64,000 nucleotides of DNA, taken from NCBI RefSeq assembly GCF_024585265.1, contig NZ_CP036533.1:248001-312000 (forward strand), in the 5' to 3' direction. Both the position numbers and the translations under genes were made by a program. Shown piece by piece: positions 35,462 to 45,432 of this stretch (the stretch's first letter is position 1; each line of letters opens with the position of its first letter). The DNA is from Bradyrhizobium sp. WBAH42. GTDB lineage: Bacteria > Pseudomonadota > Alphaproteobacteria > Rhizobiales > Xanthobacteraceae. The notes under the pieces are model-generated. The model ran no database searches and had not been told where the DNA came from. It saw nothing but the letters and a program-made list of their open reading frames with translations.

Positions 35462-37051
35462 TCAAAACGTCAGCGCCTTGGCCTGCTTGACCTGCGGCAG
35501 GGCCTGCACCTTGGCGAGCACGTCGGCCGGTACCACACCGTCGACCTCGACCAGCGCAATGGCATCGCTGCCGGGGGCGACGCGGCCGAGATGGAAGGTC
35601 GCGATGTTGATCTTGGCGTCGCCCAGAAGCCCCGCGAACTTGCCGATGAAGCCGGGCTTGTCCTCGTTGGTGACGTAGATCATCGACTTGCCGAACTCGG
35701 CGTCGACCCGGATGCCCTTAACGTCGACGAGGCGCGGCTTGCCGTCGTGATAGACGGTACCGGAGACCGAGCGCTCCTGGCGTTCGGTCGCGACGGTGAC
35801 GGTGATCAGGCTCTCATAGTCGCTTTGGGCGGCGCGGACGATCTCGTCCACCACCATGCCGCGCTCCTTGGCGACGACCGGCGCCGACACGACGTTGACC
35901 TCGCCGAGCATCGGGCGCAGCAGACCCGACAGCACGGCGGAGGTGATCGCCTTGATCTTCATCTCGGCGACGTGGCCCTCATAGGTGATCTCGACCTTGA
36001 GGATGCCGCTCTCGGTGAGCTGGCCGGCGAACGAGCCGAGCTTCTCGGCAAGCGCGATGAACGGCTTCAGCTTCGGCGCCTCTTCCGCCGTGATCGAGGG
36101 GAAGTTGACCGCGTTCGAGATCGCGCCGGTGAGCAGGTAATCCGACATCTGCTCGGCGACTTGCAGCGCGACGTTCTCCTGGGCTTCCGTGGTGGAAGCG
36201 CCGAGATGCGGCGTGCAGATCACGTTGGGATGGCCGAACAGCACGTTCTTGGTCGCGGGCTCCTCGACGAAGACGTCGAAGGCGGCGCCCGCAATGTGCT
36301 TGGCGTTGAGCGCTTCGACCACCGCCTGCTCGTCGACGAGACCGCCGCGGGCGCAGTTGATCAGGCGGACGCCCTTCTTCATCTTGGCGATCGCGGCCGC
36401 ATCGATGATGTTCCTGGTCTTCTCGGTCAGCGGCGTGTGCAGCGTGATGAAGTCGGCGCGCTTGAGCAGATCGTCGAGCTCGACCTTCTCGACCCCGATG
36501 TCCTTGGCGCGCTCCGGCGACAGGAACGGGTCGAACGCGATCACCTTCATGCGCAGGCCAAGCGCGCGGTCGGCGACGATCGAGCCGATATTGCCGCAGC
36601 CGACGACGCCCAGCACCTTGCCGGTGATCTCGACGCCCATGAAGCGGTTCTTCTCCCACTTGCCGGCTTGGGTCGAGGCGTCGGCCTGCGGGATCTCGCG
36701 GGCGAGCGCCAGCATCAGCGTGATGGCGTGCTCGGCGGTCGTGATCGAATTGCCGAACGGCGTGTTCATCACGATGATGCCCTTGGCCGTGGCGGCCGGG
36801 ATCTCGACATTGTCGACGCCGATGCCGGCGCGGCCGATCACCTTCAGCTTCGTCGCCTTCTCGAGGATCTTGGCGGTCGCCTTGGTCGCGGAGCGGATCG
36901 CAAGGCCGTCGTAATTGCCGATGATCTCGGCGAGCTTGTCCTTGTCCTTGCCGAGATTGGGCTGGAAGTCGACCTCGACGCCGCGGTCCTTGAAGATCTG
37001 CACGGCAGCGGGCGAGAGGGCGTCGGAAATGAGAACTTTGGGTTTGGTCAT
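35462..37051 (-). CDS. serA: D-3-phosphoglycerate dehydrogenase (long form)
   Basis: A 529-residue SerA. It has the NAD-binding motif GVVGCGNIG (148-156), catalytic Arg in NCARGGLVDE, and Glu and His in CTPHLGAST. An intervening (ASB) domain follows (about 320-450), then a C-terminal ACT domain (about 455-529, VTNEDKPGFIGKFAGLLGD region). It oxidises 3-phosphoglycerate for serine synthesis, and the ACT domain usually senses serine. The ATG at 37051 was chosen because the longer frame runs through repeat DNA. serC ends 13 bases upstream, so the two genes form an operon. Confidence 0.96.
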   Translation of the reverse strand: MTKPKVLISDALSPAAVQIFKDRGVEVDFQPNLGKDKDKLAEIIGNYDGLAIRSATKATAKILEKATKLKVIGRAGIGVDNVEIPAATAKGIIVMNTPFGNSITTAEHAITLMLALAREIPQADASTQAGKWEKNRFMGVEITGKVLGVVGCGNIGSIVADRALGLRMKVIAFDPFLSPERAKDIGVEKVELDDLLKRADFITLHTPLTEKTRNIIDAAAIAKMKKGVRLINCARGGLVDEQAVVEALNAKHIAGAAFDVFVEEPATKNVLFGHPNVICTPHLGASTTEAQENVALQVAEQMSDYLLTGAISNAVNFPSITAEEAPKLKPFIALAEKLGSFAGQLTESGILKVEITYEGHVAEMKIKAITSAVLSGLLRPMLGEVNVVSAPVVAKERGMVVDEIVRAAQSDYESLITVTVATERQERSVSGTVYHDGKPRLVDVKGIRVDAEFGKSMIYVTNEDKPGFIGKFAGLLGDAKINIATFHLGRVAPGSDAIALVEVDGVVPADVLAKVQALPQVKQAKALTF

Positions 37052-37064
37052 GGGGATGTGTCCT

Positions 37065-38360
37065 TCACACCCTCCCCTGGAGGGGGAGGGTCGGCGCGAA
37101 GCGCCGGGGTGGGGTGAAGCTGCAACAAAGAAAATTGCCGGTGCGCCGTGTGGAGAGATCACCCCACCCCGCCGCACCTGACGGTGCGTCGACCGCCTTG
37201 GCTAGCGTGGCCTTGGTCTCGGCGAAGGCCCAGTCGATCCACTGCGTCAGCAGCTCGACGTCCTTTGCTTCCACCGTGGCGCCGCACCAGATGCGCAGGC
37301 CCGCCGGCGCATCGCGGTAATAAGCGAAGTCGTAGCCTGCGCCTTCCTTCTCGACGAGGGCCACCAGCTTCTTGCTGAACTCCGCCTGCGCGTCCTCGGA
37401 GAGCGAGGTGATCGCGGGATCGGTGAACTTCAGGCACACCGAGGTGTTGGAGCGGATCGAGGCGTCCTTGGCCAGGAAGTCGATCCAGGGCGTCTTCGCC
37501 TTCCAGTCGGCGAGCACCTTGGTGTTGGCGTCGGCGCGCGCGATCAGCGCCTTGAGACCGCCGATCGACTTGGCCCAGTTCAGCGCATCGAGATAATCCT
37601 CGACGCAGAGCATCGACGGCGTGTTGATGGTCTCGCCGACGAAGATGCCTTCATTGAGCTTGCCGCCCTTGGTCATGCGGAAGATCTTCGGCAGCGGCCA
37701 GGCCGGCTTGTAGGTCTCGAGCCGCTCCACCGCACGGGGCGAGAGGATCAGCATCCCGTGCGCGGCCTCGCCGCCGAGCGCCTTCTGCCAGGAGAAGGTG
37801 ACGACGTCGAGCTTGGCCCAGTCGAGAGCTTGCGCAAACGCGGCGGACGTCGCATCGCAGATGGTCAGGCCTTCGCGGCTCGCGCTGATCCAGTTGGCAT
37901 CAGGCACGCGCACGCCGGAGGTGGTGCCGTTCCAGGTGAAGACGACGTCGGTCTTGGGATCGACCTTCGACAGATCGGGGATCTCACCGTAAGCCGCATT
38001 GAGCTTGGTGACGTCCTTGAGCTTCAATTCCTTGACGATATCGCTGACCCAGCCCTCGCCGAAGGATTCCCAGGCGAGCGTGGTGACGGGCCGTGCGCCG
38101 AGCAGCGACCACAGCGCCATCTCGACCGCGCCGGTATCGGAGGCCGGCACGATGCCGATGCGGTAATCGGCGGGGACCTCGAGCACTTCGCGGGTGAGGT
38201 CGATGGCGAGCTTGAGCTTGGTCTTGCCGATCTTCGCGCGATGCGAGCGGCCGAGGGCTGCGTCCTTGAGATTTTGGGCGTTCCAGCCGGGGCGCTTGGC
38301 GCAGGGGCCGGAGGAGAAATGCGGCACGTTCGGCCGCGAAGCGGGCTTCGCTACAGTCAT
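37065..38360 (-). CDS. serC: Phosphoserine aminotransferase with repeat-encoded C-terminal extension
   Basis: A 431-residue SerC of the alphaproteobacterial type. The PLP lysine is Lys193 in [14 protein letters not shown], and the N-terminal reads [12 protein letters not shown]. It converts 3-phosphohydroxypyruvate and glutamate to phosphoserine. Family proteins normally end about residue 392. Here the last 39 codons (37065-37184) read into a family D repeat (GWGDLSTRR...PLQGRV) until the first stop, leaving only 13 bases before serA. The extension is therefore likely non-homologous and either tolerated or partly removed. A structured leader precedes the ATG at 38360. Confidence 0.94.
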   Translation of the reverse strand: MTVAKPASRPNVPHFSSGPCAKRPGWNAQNLKDAALGRSHRAKIGKTKLKLAIDLTREVLEVPADYRIGIVPASDTGAVEMALWSLLGARPVTTLAWESFGEGWVSDIVKELKLKDVTKLNAAYGEIPDLSKVDPKTDVVFTWNGTTSGVRVPDANWISASREGLTICDATSAAFAQALDWAKLDVVTFSWQKALGGEAAHGMLILSPRAVERLETYKPAWPLPKIFRMTKGGKLNEGIFVGETINTPSMLCVEDYLDALNWAKSIGGLKALIARADANTKVLADWKAKTPWIDFLAKDASIRSNTSVCLKFTDPAITSLSEDAQAEFSKKLVALVEKEGAGYDFAYYRDAPAGLRIWCGATVEAKDVELLTQWIDWAFAETKATLAKAVDAPSGAAGWGDLSTRRTGNFLCCSFTPPRRFAPTLPLQGRV

Positions 38361-38401
38361 GATCTACCCTTCCAGATAGTAAGCCTCCCGTTGGGGGGAG
38401 G
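38361..38401 (-). promoter_or_regulatory. Structured serC leader (resembles the serC RNA motif)
   Basis: On the minus strand two hairpins precede the serC ATG. The upstream one is CCTCCC-CCCAAC-GGGAGG-like (38384-38401). The downstream one is CTATC-TGGAAG-GGTAG (38364-38379), which buries the GGAAGGG ribosome-binding site. A conserved two-stem RNA upstream of serC operons in Rhizobiales has been described as the serC motif; the position and shape agree. I cannot confirm it without a covariance-model search. Confidence 0.55.
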
Positions 38402-38439
38402 TGTCCCGCCGCGGCTGATACGGGAATCGGGAAGGTCCG

Positions 38440-38646
38440 TCAAGGAAGTTCGGGGGCCTCACGCGCCATTGATGGCGCTTCCGGTGCAATATCAGGGGAC
38501 TGGACAACGGCGAGTGCGTTCAGCAAGTCCGTGGCATCGCTGATCAATTGCGCGGCCTTGCGGCGGCTGCCGACCTTCAAAATGCATTTGTCATTGGCCT
38601 GCACGACGTAATCGTTGCCGACCTTGATGATGGAATAGCTTGTCAT
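38440..38646 (-). CDS. Small hypothetical protein, 68 residues
   Basis: The protein reads MTSYSIIKVGNDYVVQANDK then CILKVGSRRKAAQLISDATD and a Pro/Ala/Glu-rich tail. The beta-hairpin-plus-helix pattern resembles small conserved proteins of Bradyrhizobium, but I do not know a function. GGGGA lies 6-10 bases before the ATG. It is upstream of serC on the same strand; a serC promoter probably lies inside or just after it. Confidence 0.6.
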   Translation of the reverse strand: MTSYSIIKVGNDYVVQANDKCILKVGSRRKAAQLISDATDLLNALAVVQSPDIAPEAPSMAREAPELP

Positions 38647-38803
38647 CGAAATCCCCGAACCGACCGAGCTCGGTGCCTGACGCTGCGTAGCACCGTTCGT
38701 TCCTTCATCAACGTGAACGACGGCTGGGTAGTTTACCGGCTCTTAACATGAACGAACGCGCGATCCGATTTCGCTGATTGCGCAACGGCCGCGTGGTGCT
38801 GCG

Positions 38804-39268
38804 TCAAAAGCGGACAGTCATGCCGACGTGACTCGCCGCAAAACCGAGCCGCTCGTAGAAGCGCTGCGCATCGACGCGCGTCTGATGCGTCAGAAGCTCG
38901 ACGAGATTGCAGCCCCGCGCCTTTGCTTCCGTCACGGCCCATTGCACCAATCGCTCGCCGATGCCGCGGCTGCGACAATCAGCGGCAACGCGAACGTCCT
39001 CGAGCAGGCCGCGCGATCCGCCTTGCGAGCTCAGGCCCGGCAGGATCGCGAGCTGCAGGCAGCCGACCACCCTGCCCTCGCTCTCGGCAACCACCAGCGT
39101 GAGATTCGGATCGCGCTCGACCCGCGCGAATGCGTCGTAATAGACGGCGGGCAACGGATCCTCCACGCGCTCGCGCGCGCGGCCGAGATGATCGTCGGCG
39201 AGCATCGCAACGATCGCGGCGACGTCCTCGCGGCGCGCGGGACGGATGGAGACCGTTTCGGCACTCAT
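38804..39268 (-). CDS. GNAT-family N-acetyltransferase
   Basis: A 154-residue acetyltransferase. The N-terminal part is VSIRPARREDVAAIVAMLAD, the substrate strand is LTLVVAESEGRVVGCLQL, and the acetyl-CoA motif A is EDVRVAADCRSRGIGERLVQ. The closing segment is DAQRFYERLGFAASHVGM. The start is the ATG at 39268 with GGAG nine bases before it. It lies 17 bases after the GST gene and is probably co-transcribed with it. The substrate is unknown. Confidence 0.88.
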   Translation of the reverse strand: MSAETVSIRPARREDVAAIVAMLADDHLGRARERVEDPLPAVYYDAFARVERDPNLTLVVAESEGRVVGCLQLAILPGLSSQGGSRGLLEDVRVAADCRSRGIGERLVQWAVTEAKARGCNLVELLTHQTRVDAQRFYERLGFAASHVGMTVRF

Positions 39269-39285
39269 GTCAGATAGCTCCGGAT

Positions 39286-39876
39286 TCAACGCGCCGGCGG
39301 TAGGCCGAGAAACGCTTCGACTTCGCCGATCCAGCGGCGGACGGACGCATAGCGGCCGAGGTCGAAGGCGCCTTCATGCGCGAGGCGGGTATAGGCGAGC
39401 AGCGACACGTCGGCGAGCGACACCTCGTCACCGGCGAAGAAGCGGCTGGATGAGAGATGTTGCTCCATGCGATCGAGCGCCGCATAGCCGCGCTTGACCT
39501 TTTCAGGATCGAGCTCGGAGGCGTCCTTGCCGAGATAGACCATGAGGAAGCGGCACACCGCGATGTAGGGCTCGTGGCTGTACTGCTCCCAGAACAGCCA
39601 TTCGTCCATCTTGGCCGCCGTGAAGGCGTCGCGCGGAACGAGCGCGCTGTCGCGGGCGAGATAGCGGATGATGGCGTTGGACTGCGCCAGCGTGCGGCCG
39701 TCGCCGAATGCAACGGTCGGCACCTGGCCGGCGCCGTTCATCTTCAGGAATTGCGGCGTGCGCGTCTCGCCCTTGCGCGTGTCGATCTCGATCCACTGGT
39801 AGGGCAATGCGAGCTTGTCGCAGACCCACTTCACCTTGAGACAGTTTCCGGAATTGCTGTCGCCATAGATCTTCAT
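39286..39876 (-). CDS. Glutathione S-transferase family protein
   Basis: A 196-residue GST. The N-terminal thioredoxin-like domain begins MKIYGDSNSGNCLKVKWVCD (ending at CD), contains NGAGQVPTVAFGDGRTLAQSNAI (core QVPTVAFGDGRTLAQSNAI), and is followed by an all-helical domain with SLADVSLLAYTRLA near the C-terminus. The glutathione-binding cis-proline (VPT) and the QSNAI motif are intact; the residue after NSGN where catalytic Ser/Cys is expected is Cys13. Start at 39876 from the family N-terminus. It likely detoxifies electrophiles or has a stress role. Confidence 0.9.
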   Translation of the reverse strand: MKIYGDSNSGNCLKVKWVCDKLALPYQWIEIDTRKGETRTPQFLKMNGAGQVPTVAFGDGRTLAQSNAIIRYLARDSALVPRDAFTAAKMDEWLFWEQYSHEPYIAVCRFLMVYLGKDASELDPEKVKRGYAALDRMEQHLSSSRFFAGDEVSLADVSLLAYTRLAHEGAFDLGRYASVRRWIGEVEAFLGLPPAR

Positions 39877-39946
39877 CGCTGCCGCCCCGCTTTCGGAACG
39901 ACAGAGCATCAGGGGGCGAGAAACTTGTCAACCAGGCAGGAAGGGC

Positions 39947-40834
39947 TCAAAACTTGTAGCCGAGGCCGACATGCGCGTTGTTCAGCGTCACCGACGTGTT
40001 CATGACGGGCGAGAACTGCACGTACTCATATTCAATTCGCGCGAACAAGCCACCCCACAGGCAATATTCGAGTCCGATGCCGGCGGTCCAGCCGACCACG
40101 AAGGCGTTGGTCTTGTGCTGACCCTGCGTTTGCGACTGAGCTGGAACGGGATTAGTCGTTCCTGGCACGATTATGGTGTTACCTAATAGGTCTGTCGTGG
40201 TCGTATCGGTACGCAGGGTTACGTTGCTGGATACCGTGCGGGAAACATCCATACGGCCGACGGCAGCGCCGCCGAAGACATACGGCATGAAGTCACCACC
40301 ATCCCAGCCCATGCGCCCACGCAACGTGACCATATCTTTGACTTGAGCCGTGGCGGCCCCGGTCAGAGTCACGTTCCAATGATTGAAGGCACCTGGCGGC
40401 ACCGTGTCGCCAGGCGGGTTGATGATGTCGAGAGCGTTGGAGCCGGTCGACGCGGTCTTGAGGTTGTTGAAGTAGGTGTAGGTACCTTCGAGACCAAGCA
40501 CCGCGTCGTACCATTGCCAGTTGCGGCCAACGAACCCACCGAAATTCGTGCTCTGTGCCGTGTTCTTGCTGAGGAGCGACCATGACGCGGTCGGCTGCTG
40601 AAGCACGCTGTCACGAAAGATGTAGTTGGTCAGGCCGACCACGCTCTGGCCGAAATCGGTCGAGTCGGTCGTGTAACCGAAGTGACCGCCAGCGTAGGGG
40701 CCATCCCAATTACGGGTCGTCTTCGACAGACCGTCGGTGAAGCCGCCGCGCAGCACGGGCAGGTCCGGCATGTCAGCCGCTTGCGCGGCCGATACCGTCC
40801 CCAACATCGCCGCTGCCAACACCAGCCTACGCAT
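39947..40834 (-). CDS. Outer-membrane beta-barrel protein (Omp25/RopB-like)
   Basis: A 295-residue secreted protein. The signal peptide is RRLVLAAAMLGTVSAAQA with cleavage before ADM. Many alternating amphipathic strands follow, and the C-terminus is NNAHVGLGYKF, ending in the phenylalanine used for barrel assembly. Extracellular-loop-like segments are Thr/Asn-rich (TTTTDLLGNTIIVPG). The Gly-x-tyrosine features (AGGHFGY, GGLFARIEYEY) fit the OmpA-like 8-strand group of Rhizobiales. The ATG at 40834 gives a standard signal peptide. Its role is structural or permeability-related. Confidence 0.87.
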   Translation of the reverse strand: MRRLVLAAAMLGTVSAAQAADMPDLPVLRGGFTDGLSKTTRNWDGPYAGGHFGYTTDSTDFGQSVVGLTNYIFRDSVLQQPTASWSLLSKNTAQSTNFGGFVGRNWQWYDAVLGLEGTYTYFNNLKTASTGSNALDIINPPGDTVPPGAFNHWNVTLTGAATAQVKDMVTLRGRMGWDGGDFMPYVFGGAAVGRMDVSRTVSSNVTLRTDTTTTDLLGNTIIVPGTTNPVPAQSQTQGQHKTNAFVVGWTAGIGLEYCLWGGLFARIEYEYVQFSPVMNTSVTLNNAHVGLGYKF

Positions 40835-40946
40835 CACCACGCTCCATCGGACTCGAACTGTTGCGATGATCATCGCCCGTTAACCTTAACCAATGGTTGC
40901 GGCGGGCGCTTTGGTCGATGCTCGCCATGAAAAATACGCAAAGCAA

Positions 40947-40973
40947 AACGGCGCGGGATAATCCCGCGCCGTT
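40947..40973 (-). terminator. Terminator downstream of the 41.0-41.8 kb porin-like gene
   Basis: AACGGCGCGGGAT and ATCCCGCGCCGTT form a 13-pair stem followed on the minus strand by TTTTGCTTTG. It separates the two outer-membrane protein genes. Confidence 0.8.
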
Positions 40974-41001
40974 AAGAAGTCCTAACCGATCCGCCTTCCG
41001 A

Positions 41002-41835
41002 TCAGCCCTTGGTGACCAGCGGCGGCGGCGGCACGTAGGCCGGCGGGCTGTTGAGATCCCAGCGCACGCCGAGCTTGACGTCGTGCGAGGTGAGCTCCTT
41101 GATCTTGATCGAGGTCGGGCCGGAGGCGCTGTTGTCGAACAAGCGGAAGTTGCCGGGCGCCGCATCGCCGAGATTCATGTAGCTGTAGGCCAGTTCGACG
41201 GTGAACCCGGGATTGACCTTGTAGGCGAGACCGGCATGAGCGGCCCAGGCGAAGTTCCACTTTCCGTTATCGGCGAAGTAGGCGACGCTGTTGCTGAGCA
41301 ACGGGTTGAAGGACACGCCGTCGTCCCGGAAGCCGCTGATCTTGTTGTAGGAGCCGCCGACGCCCGCGCCGATGAACGGCGTGACGCACCACCAGGTGCC
41401 GAGATCGACATAGGCGTTGGCCATCACGACCCACTCGGACTTGCTGCCGGTGTAGTTGTTGACGCCCACGAAGCCGGGCCCAACGACGTTATCGCTGCCG
41501 TGCAGATTGGCTTTGCCGCGGTACTGGCCGATCACGTCGGCGCGGAACCAGTTGTTGAAGCGATAGCCGACGCCGAGATCGAACAGCGGGGATGAGTCGA
41601 AGCCGAGGCCCTCTGTCGTCTTCGTGAACCCTGCCGGCAGGGTGCTCTCGATGCGCTTGGCGCTCTGGTTGGTCATGCCGATGTCGCCGCGCAGATACCA
41701 GCCGCCGAAGTCGGCGGGCGGAGCCGGCGGCGCGTACATGGGAGGGGGAGCGGCGATCGGCATGTCGGCGGCGAACGCCATCGACGAGATCAGGGTCGCC
41801 GCACCCGCGGCAAGGAGAGACTTAACGCTACGCAT
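41002..41835 (-). CDS. Outer-membrane beta-barrel protein with Pro-rich tail
   Basis: A 277-residue protein. The signal peptide is SLLAAGAATLISSMAFA before ADM, a short Pro/Ala-rich segment follows (APPPMYAPPAPPADF), and then a barrel region with GGWYLRGDIGMTN, DLGVGYRFNNWFRAD and GLAYKVNPGFTVELAYSY. Unlike the neighbour, it does not end in Phe/Trp: the last barrel strand (LGVRWDLN) is followed by SPPAYVPPPPLVTKG. It is a separate transcriptional unit. The start at 41835 is set by the signal peptide. Confidence 0.85.
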   Translation of the reverse strand: MRSVKSLLAAGAATLISSMAFAADMPIAAPPPMYAPPAPPADFGGWYLRGDIGMTNQSAKRIESTLPAGFTKTTEGLGFDSSPLFDLGVGYRFNNWFRADVIGQYRGKANLHGSDNVVGPGFVGVNNYTGSKSEWVVMANAYVDLGTWWCVTPFIGAGVGGSYNKISGFRDDGVSFNPLLSNSVAYFADNGKWNFAWAAHAGLAYKVNPGFTVELAYSYMNLGDAAPGNFRLFDNSASGPTSIKIKELTSHDVKLGVRWDLNSPPAYVPPPPLVTKG

Positions 41836-42073
41836 TGGCTTCGTCCTTATGGCCGGTGAGGCAAAATACGGGCGCCTCACGTTCTGGAAACTCACGGGGA
41901 GGACGATGCCAGCAAATGCTTAAGCGCCACTTAACCCTAATTTTTAAGGTTGATTTTTTCTGACCCTACACGCGCGCGCCGCGCGAGCGTTGCAAAATTG
42001 CCGCGCAAAATGCGACATCGGCGCCGCATTCCCTAGCGATGTGTGAAGTCGCAACGCGGCAAGAGAGGATGCG

Positions 42074-43378
42074 TTAACGCACGTGCCGCGGCAGCTTGGG
42101 CAGGAATACCGCGAGCAACCCGATCGCCGGCAGCCAGGCGCAGACCTGGTAGACGAACTCGATCGAGGTGTGGTCGGCGAGCTTGCCGAGCACGGCCGCA
42201 CCCAGGCCCCCGATGCCGAAGGCGACGCCGAAGAACACGCCGGAGATCATGCCGAAGCGATGCGGCACCAGCTCCTGCGCGAACACGATGATCGACGACG
42301 TCGTCGAGGAGATGATCAGGCCGATCGCGACGCTGAGCACGGCGCTGGCAGCGAGCCCGGCATAGGGCAGCGCCAGGGTGAACGGCAGCGCGCCGAGGAT
42401 CGAGATCCAGATCACGATCTTGCGGCCGAAGCGGTCGCCCAGGGGACCGCCGAGAAACGCACCGACCGCGTTCGCCGCGAGGAAGACGAAGAGATAGATC
42501 TGGGCCGCCTGCGTCGACACGCCGAAACGGTCGATCAGGTAGAAAATGTAATAGCTCGACAGGCTCGAGACGTAGAGCTGCTTGGAGAACAACAGCGCGA
42601 CCAGCACGAGAAGCGCGAGCGCGACGCGACGCGAGCTCGGCGCGCCGGGATGGGTGTCGGCGGCCGCCGCCTGCTTCGTCGTGATCTGCGGCGCGTACCA
42701 GCGCCCGATGCGCCAGAGAATGAGGATCGCGAGAAACGCGATCGATGAGAACCAGGCGATGCTGCCCTGCCCGAACGGCACCACGATCAACGCAGCGAGC
42801 ACCGGCCCCATCGAGGTACCGAAACTGCCGCCGAGCTGAAACACCGATTGCGCAAAACCATAGCGGCCGCCGGAAGCGAGCCGCGCGATGCGCGCCGATT
42901 CCGGGTGAAACACCGCCGAGCCGAGTCCGACCAGCGCGGCGGCAACGAGAATGACGAGATATTGGTGCGCGACGCTGAGCAGCAGCAGGCCGAAGAAGGT
43001 CGAGGCCATGCCGACCGCCAGCGAATAGGGCTGCGCCTTCTTGTCGGTGTAGTGCCCGACCACCGGCTGCAGCAGCGAGGCCGTGAACTGGAACGCCAGC
43101 GTGATCATGCCGATCTGCGCGAAGTCGAGCGCGTAGGTGTCCTTCAGGATCGGATACACCGAGGCGATCAGCGACTGCATGGTGTCGTTGAGGAAGTGCG
43201 AGACGCTGATGCCGGCGAGCACGAGGTAAGCCGGCCCCGCCGCCTTGACGGCAGCCGGCGCCACGTCGGCGACGACGACGGGCTCGGTCAGCGTTTCCTC
43301 TGAGACGACGACAGGCTTGTTCAAGGCGGCAATCCCGGCAGGCGCGGCGAACCGCAGCAACCGCTCATTACGATGCAA
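42074..43378 (-). CDS. MFS transporter, fosmidomycin-resistance (Fsr) type
   Basis: A 434-residue protein with twelve membrane helices. Early motifs are SHFLNDTMQSLIASVYPILK and QPVVGHYTDKKAQPYSL, then GLGSAVFHPESARIARLASGGRYG (core FHPESARIARLASGG), all strongly typical of the Fsr family of efflux proteins. The second half contains GGPLGDRFGRK. The first ~45 residues are a polar Val-rich extension without homology, so a later start (for example the TTG near 43324) is possible. The ATG at 43378 has no clear Shine-Dalgarno. It probably exports a small drug or metabolite. Confidence 0.88.
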   Translation of the reverse strand: MHRNERLLRFAAPAGIAALNKPVVVSEETLTEPVVVADVAPAAVKAAGPAYLVLAGISVSHFLNDTMQSLIASVYPILKDTYALDFAQIGMITLAFQFTASLLQPVVGHYTDKKAQPYSLAVGMASTFFGLLLLSVAHQYLVILVAAALVGLGSAVFHPESARIARLASGGRYGFAQSVFQLGGSFGTSMGPVLAALIVVPFGQGSIAWFSSIAFLAILILWRIGRWYAPQITTKQAAAADTHPGAPSSRRVALALLVLVALLFSKQLYVSSLSSYYIFYLIDRFGVSTQAAQIYLFVFLAANAVGAFLGGPLGDRFGRKIVIWISILGALPFTLALPYAGLAASAVLSVAIGLIISSTTSSIIVFAQELVPHRFGMISGVFFGVAFGIGGLGAAVLGKLADHTSIEFVYQVCAWLPAIGLLAVFLPKLPRHVR

Positions 43379-43447
43379 GCCGCGGTGAAACCACCGTCAA
43401 TCGCAAATGGCTGGGATGCGCGAGGCCCTCTCCGCGAGTCGGATATA

Positions 43448-43538
43448 GTAGGGTGGGCAAAGGCGCCCTTGCGCCGTGCCCACGATCTTTCCGATACGGC
43501 GACAGACGCGTGGGCACGCTTCGCTTTGCCCACCCTAC
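43448..43538. repeat. Palindromic intergenic repeat, family B (copy 2)
   Basis: Ends GTAGGGTGGGCAAAGGCG and CGCTTTGCCCACCCTAC, with GTGCCCACG and CGTGGGCAC inside. It lies between glmM and the Fsr-type gene, beyond the glmM stop. Confidence 0.88.
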
Positions 43539-43573
43539 GATGCTCTGCGCTCCATCCGGTCTACGATCGCGCC

Positions 43574-44917
43574 TTACGCCGCCGCCTGCCCCAGCGCCGA
43601 AACGATGGTGTCGACGACGTCCTCGACGAGGTGACGGTCCTCGCCTTCGCCCATGACGCGGATCACGGGCTCGGTGCCGGAGGAGCGGATCAAGAGACGG
43701 CCGTGGCCGTTGAGGCGCTTCTCGCCGTCGGAGATCGCCGACTTGACGTCGGAATCGTCGAGCGGCTTGCCGCCCTTGTGGCGGACATTCTTGAGGATCT
43801 GCGGCAGCGGATCGAAGCGGTGGCAGACTTCCGACACCGGACGACGCAGCTTCTGCACCACGGCGAGCACCTGCAACGCCGCGACAAAACCGTCGCCCGT
43901 CGTGGCGTAATCGGACAGGATGATGTGGCCGGACTGCTCGCCGCCGAGATTGTAGCCGCCGTTCAGCATCTGCTCGAGCACGTAGCGGTCGCCGACCGGC
44001 GTGCGCACGAGATCGAGCCCCTGCCCTTTGAGGAAGCGCTCGAGGCCGAGATTGGACATCACGGTGGCGACGATGCCGGGACGCGACAGCCGCCCGTCCT
44101 CCTTCCAGCTCTGCGCGATCACCGCGAGCAGCTGGTCGCCGTCGACGACATGGCCGCGCTCGTCGACCAGGATGACGCGATCGGCGTCGCCGTCCAGCGC
44201 GATGCCGATGTCGGCGCGCATCTCGCGTACCTTCTTCGACAGCGCCTCCGGCGAGGTCGAGCCGCAATCCTTGTTGATGTTGAAACCGTCGGGTTCGACG
44301 CCGATCGGCACCACGTCGGCGCCCAATTCCCACAGCGCTTCGGGCACCACCTTGTAGGCGGCCCCGTTGGCGCAATCGATCACGACGCGCAGGCCCTCGA
44401 GCGAAAGGTCGCGCGGCAGCGTGCGCTTGGCGAACTCGATGTAGCGGTCATGCACGCCGTCGATACGGCGGGCGCGGCCCAAGCTCGCGCTCTGCGCGAG
44501 CCGCTTGTCGAGGGATTCGTCGAGCAGCTGCTCGATCTGCCGCTCGACATCGTCGGAGAGCTTGAAGCCCTGCGGGCCGAACAGCTTGATGCCGTTGTCC
44601 TCGAACAGATTGTGCGAGGCGGAGATCATGACGCCGAGATCGGCGCGCATCGACTTGGTCAGCATCGCGACCGCCGGCGTCGGCATCGGGCCGACCAGCA
44701 GCACGTCCATGCCGACCGAGGTGAAGCCTGCGACCATGGCGTATTCGATCATGTAGCCGGACAGGCGGGTGTCCTTGCCGATCACGACCCGGTGGCGGTG
44801 GTCGCCGCGCTGAAACGCAAGGCCCGCGGCCTGGCCGACCTTGAGCGCGAGCTCCGGCGTGATCAGTCCGTTGGCGCGGCCCCTAATCCCGTCCGTCCCG
44901 AAATATTTGCGGCTCAT
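43574..44917 (-). CDS. glmM: Phosphoglucosamine mutase
   Basis: A 447-residue GlmM. It begins [16 protein letters not shown]. The active phosphoserine is Ser101 in [17 protein letters not shown], the metal loop is [14 protein letters not shown], and the sugar-binding loop is [10 protein letters not shown]. The C-terminal phosphate-binding loop [13 protein letters not shown] closes the protein. It converts glucosamine-6-phosphate to glucosamine-1-phosphate for peptidoglycan and lipopolysaccharide. The start at 44917 matches the family N-terminus. In many proteobacteria glmM follows ftsH and folP, which are not in this window. Confidence 0.97.
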   Translation of the reverse strand: MSRKYFGTDGIRGRANGLITPELALKVGQAAGLAFQRGDHRHRVVIGKDTRLSGYMIEYAMVAGFTSVGMDVLLVGPMPTPAVAMLTKSMRADLGVMISASHNLFEDNGIKLFGPQGFKLSDDVERQIEQLLDESLDKRLAQSASLGRARRIDGVHDRYIEFAKRTLPRDLSLEGLRVVIDCANGAAYKVVPEALWELGADVVPIGVEPDGFNINKDCGSTSPEALSKKVREMRADIGIALDGDADRVILVDERGHVVDGDQLLAVIAQSWKEDGRLSRPGIVATVMSNLGLERFLKGQGLDLVRTPVGDRYVLEQMLNGGYNLGGEQSGHIILSDYATTGDGFVAALQVLAVVQKLRRPVSEVCHRFDPLPQILKNVRHKGGKPLDDSDVKSAISDGEKRLNGHGRLLIRSSGTEPVIRVMGEGEDRHLVEDVVDTIVSALGQAAA

Positions 44918-45136
44918 ATCGTCCCCCAAGCAACAACCAGGGAGTCCCCTCTACAACCACGGGCTGCCCCAACGGGACCCGCATCCCTGATTTGCCGAGG
45001 TCTTATAAAGCTATCGCGGCTAACTTGGCTTCAAAAAATATGATGAATCGTTACGGAACCGGCGCCGCGACCGCCCCGATAACATATTGTTAACATTGTA
45101 ATTCCTGCGTGACCAGCGAAAAGCGGCGGAACTCGC

Positions 45137-45370
<234 letters not shown>

Positions 45371-45432
45371 CTAGATGACCCCGAAATCTTCCGATGCAAG
45401 ACTGTTGGGACATGACGGGCCGGGGAAACGAC

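Noticed and set aside
35591..37117. A 508-codon plus-strand frame over serA
   Set aside because: Antisense shadow of serA with low-complexity Arg/Asp/Gly composition.
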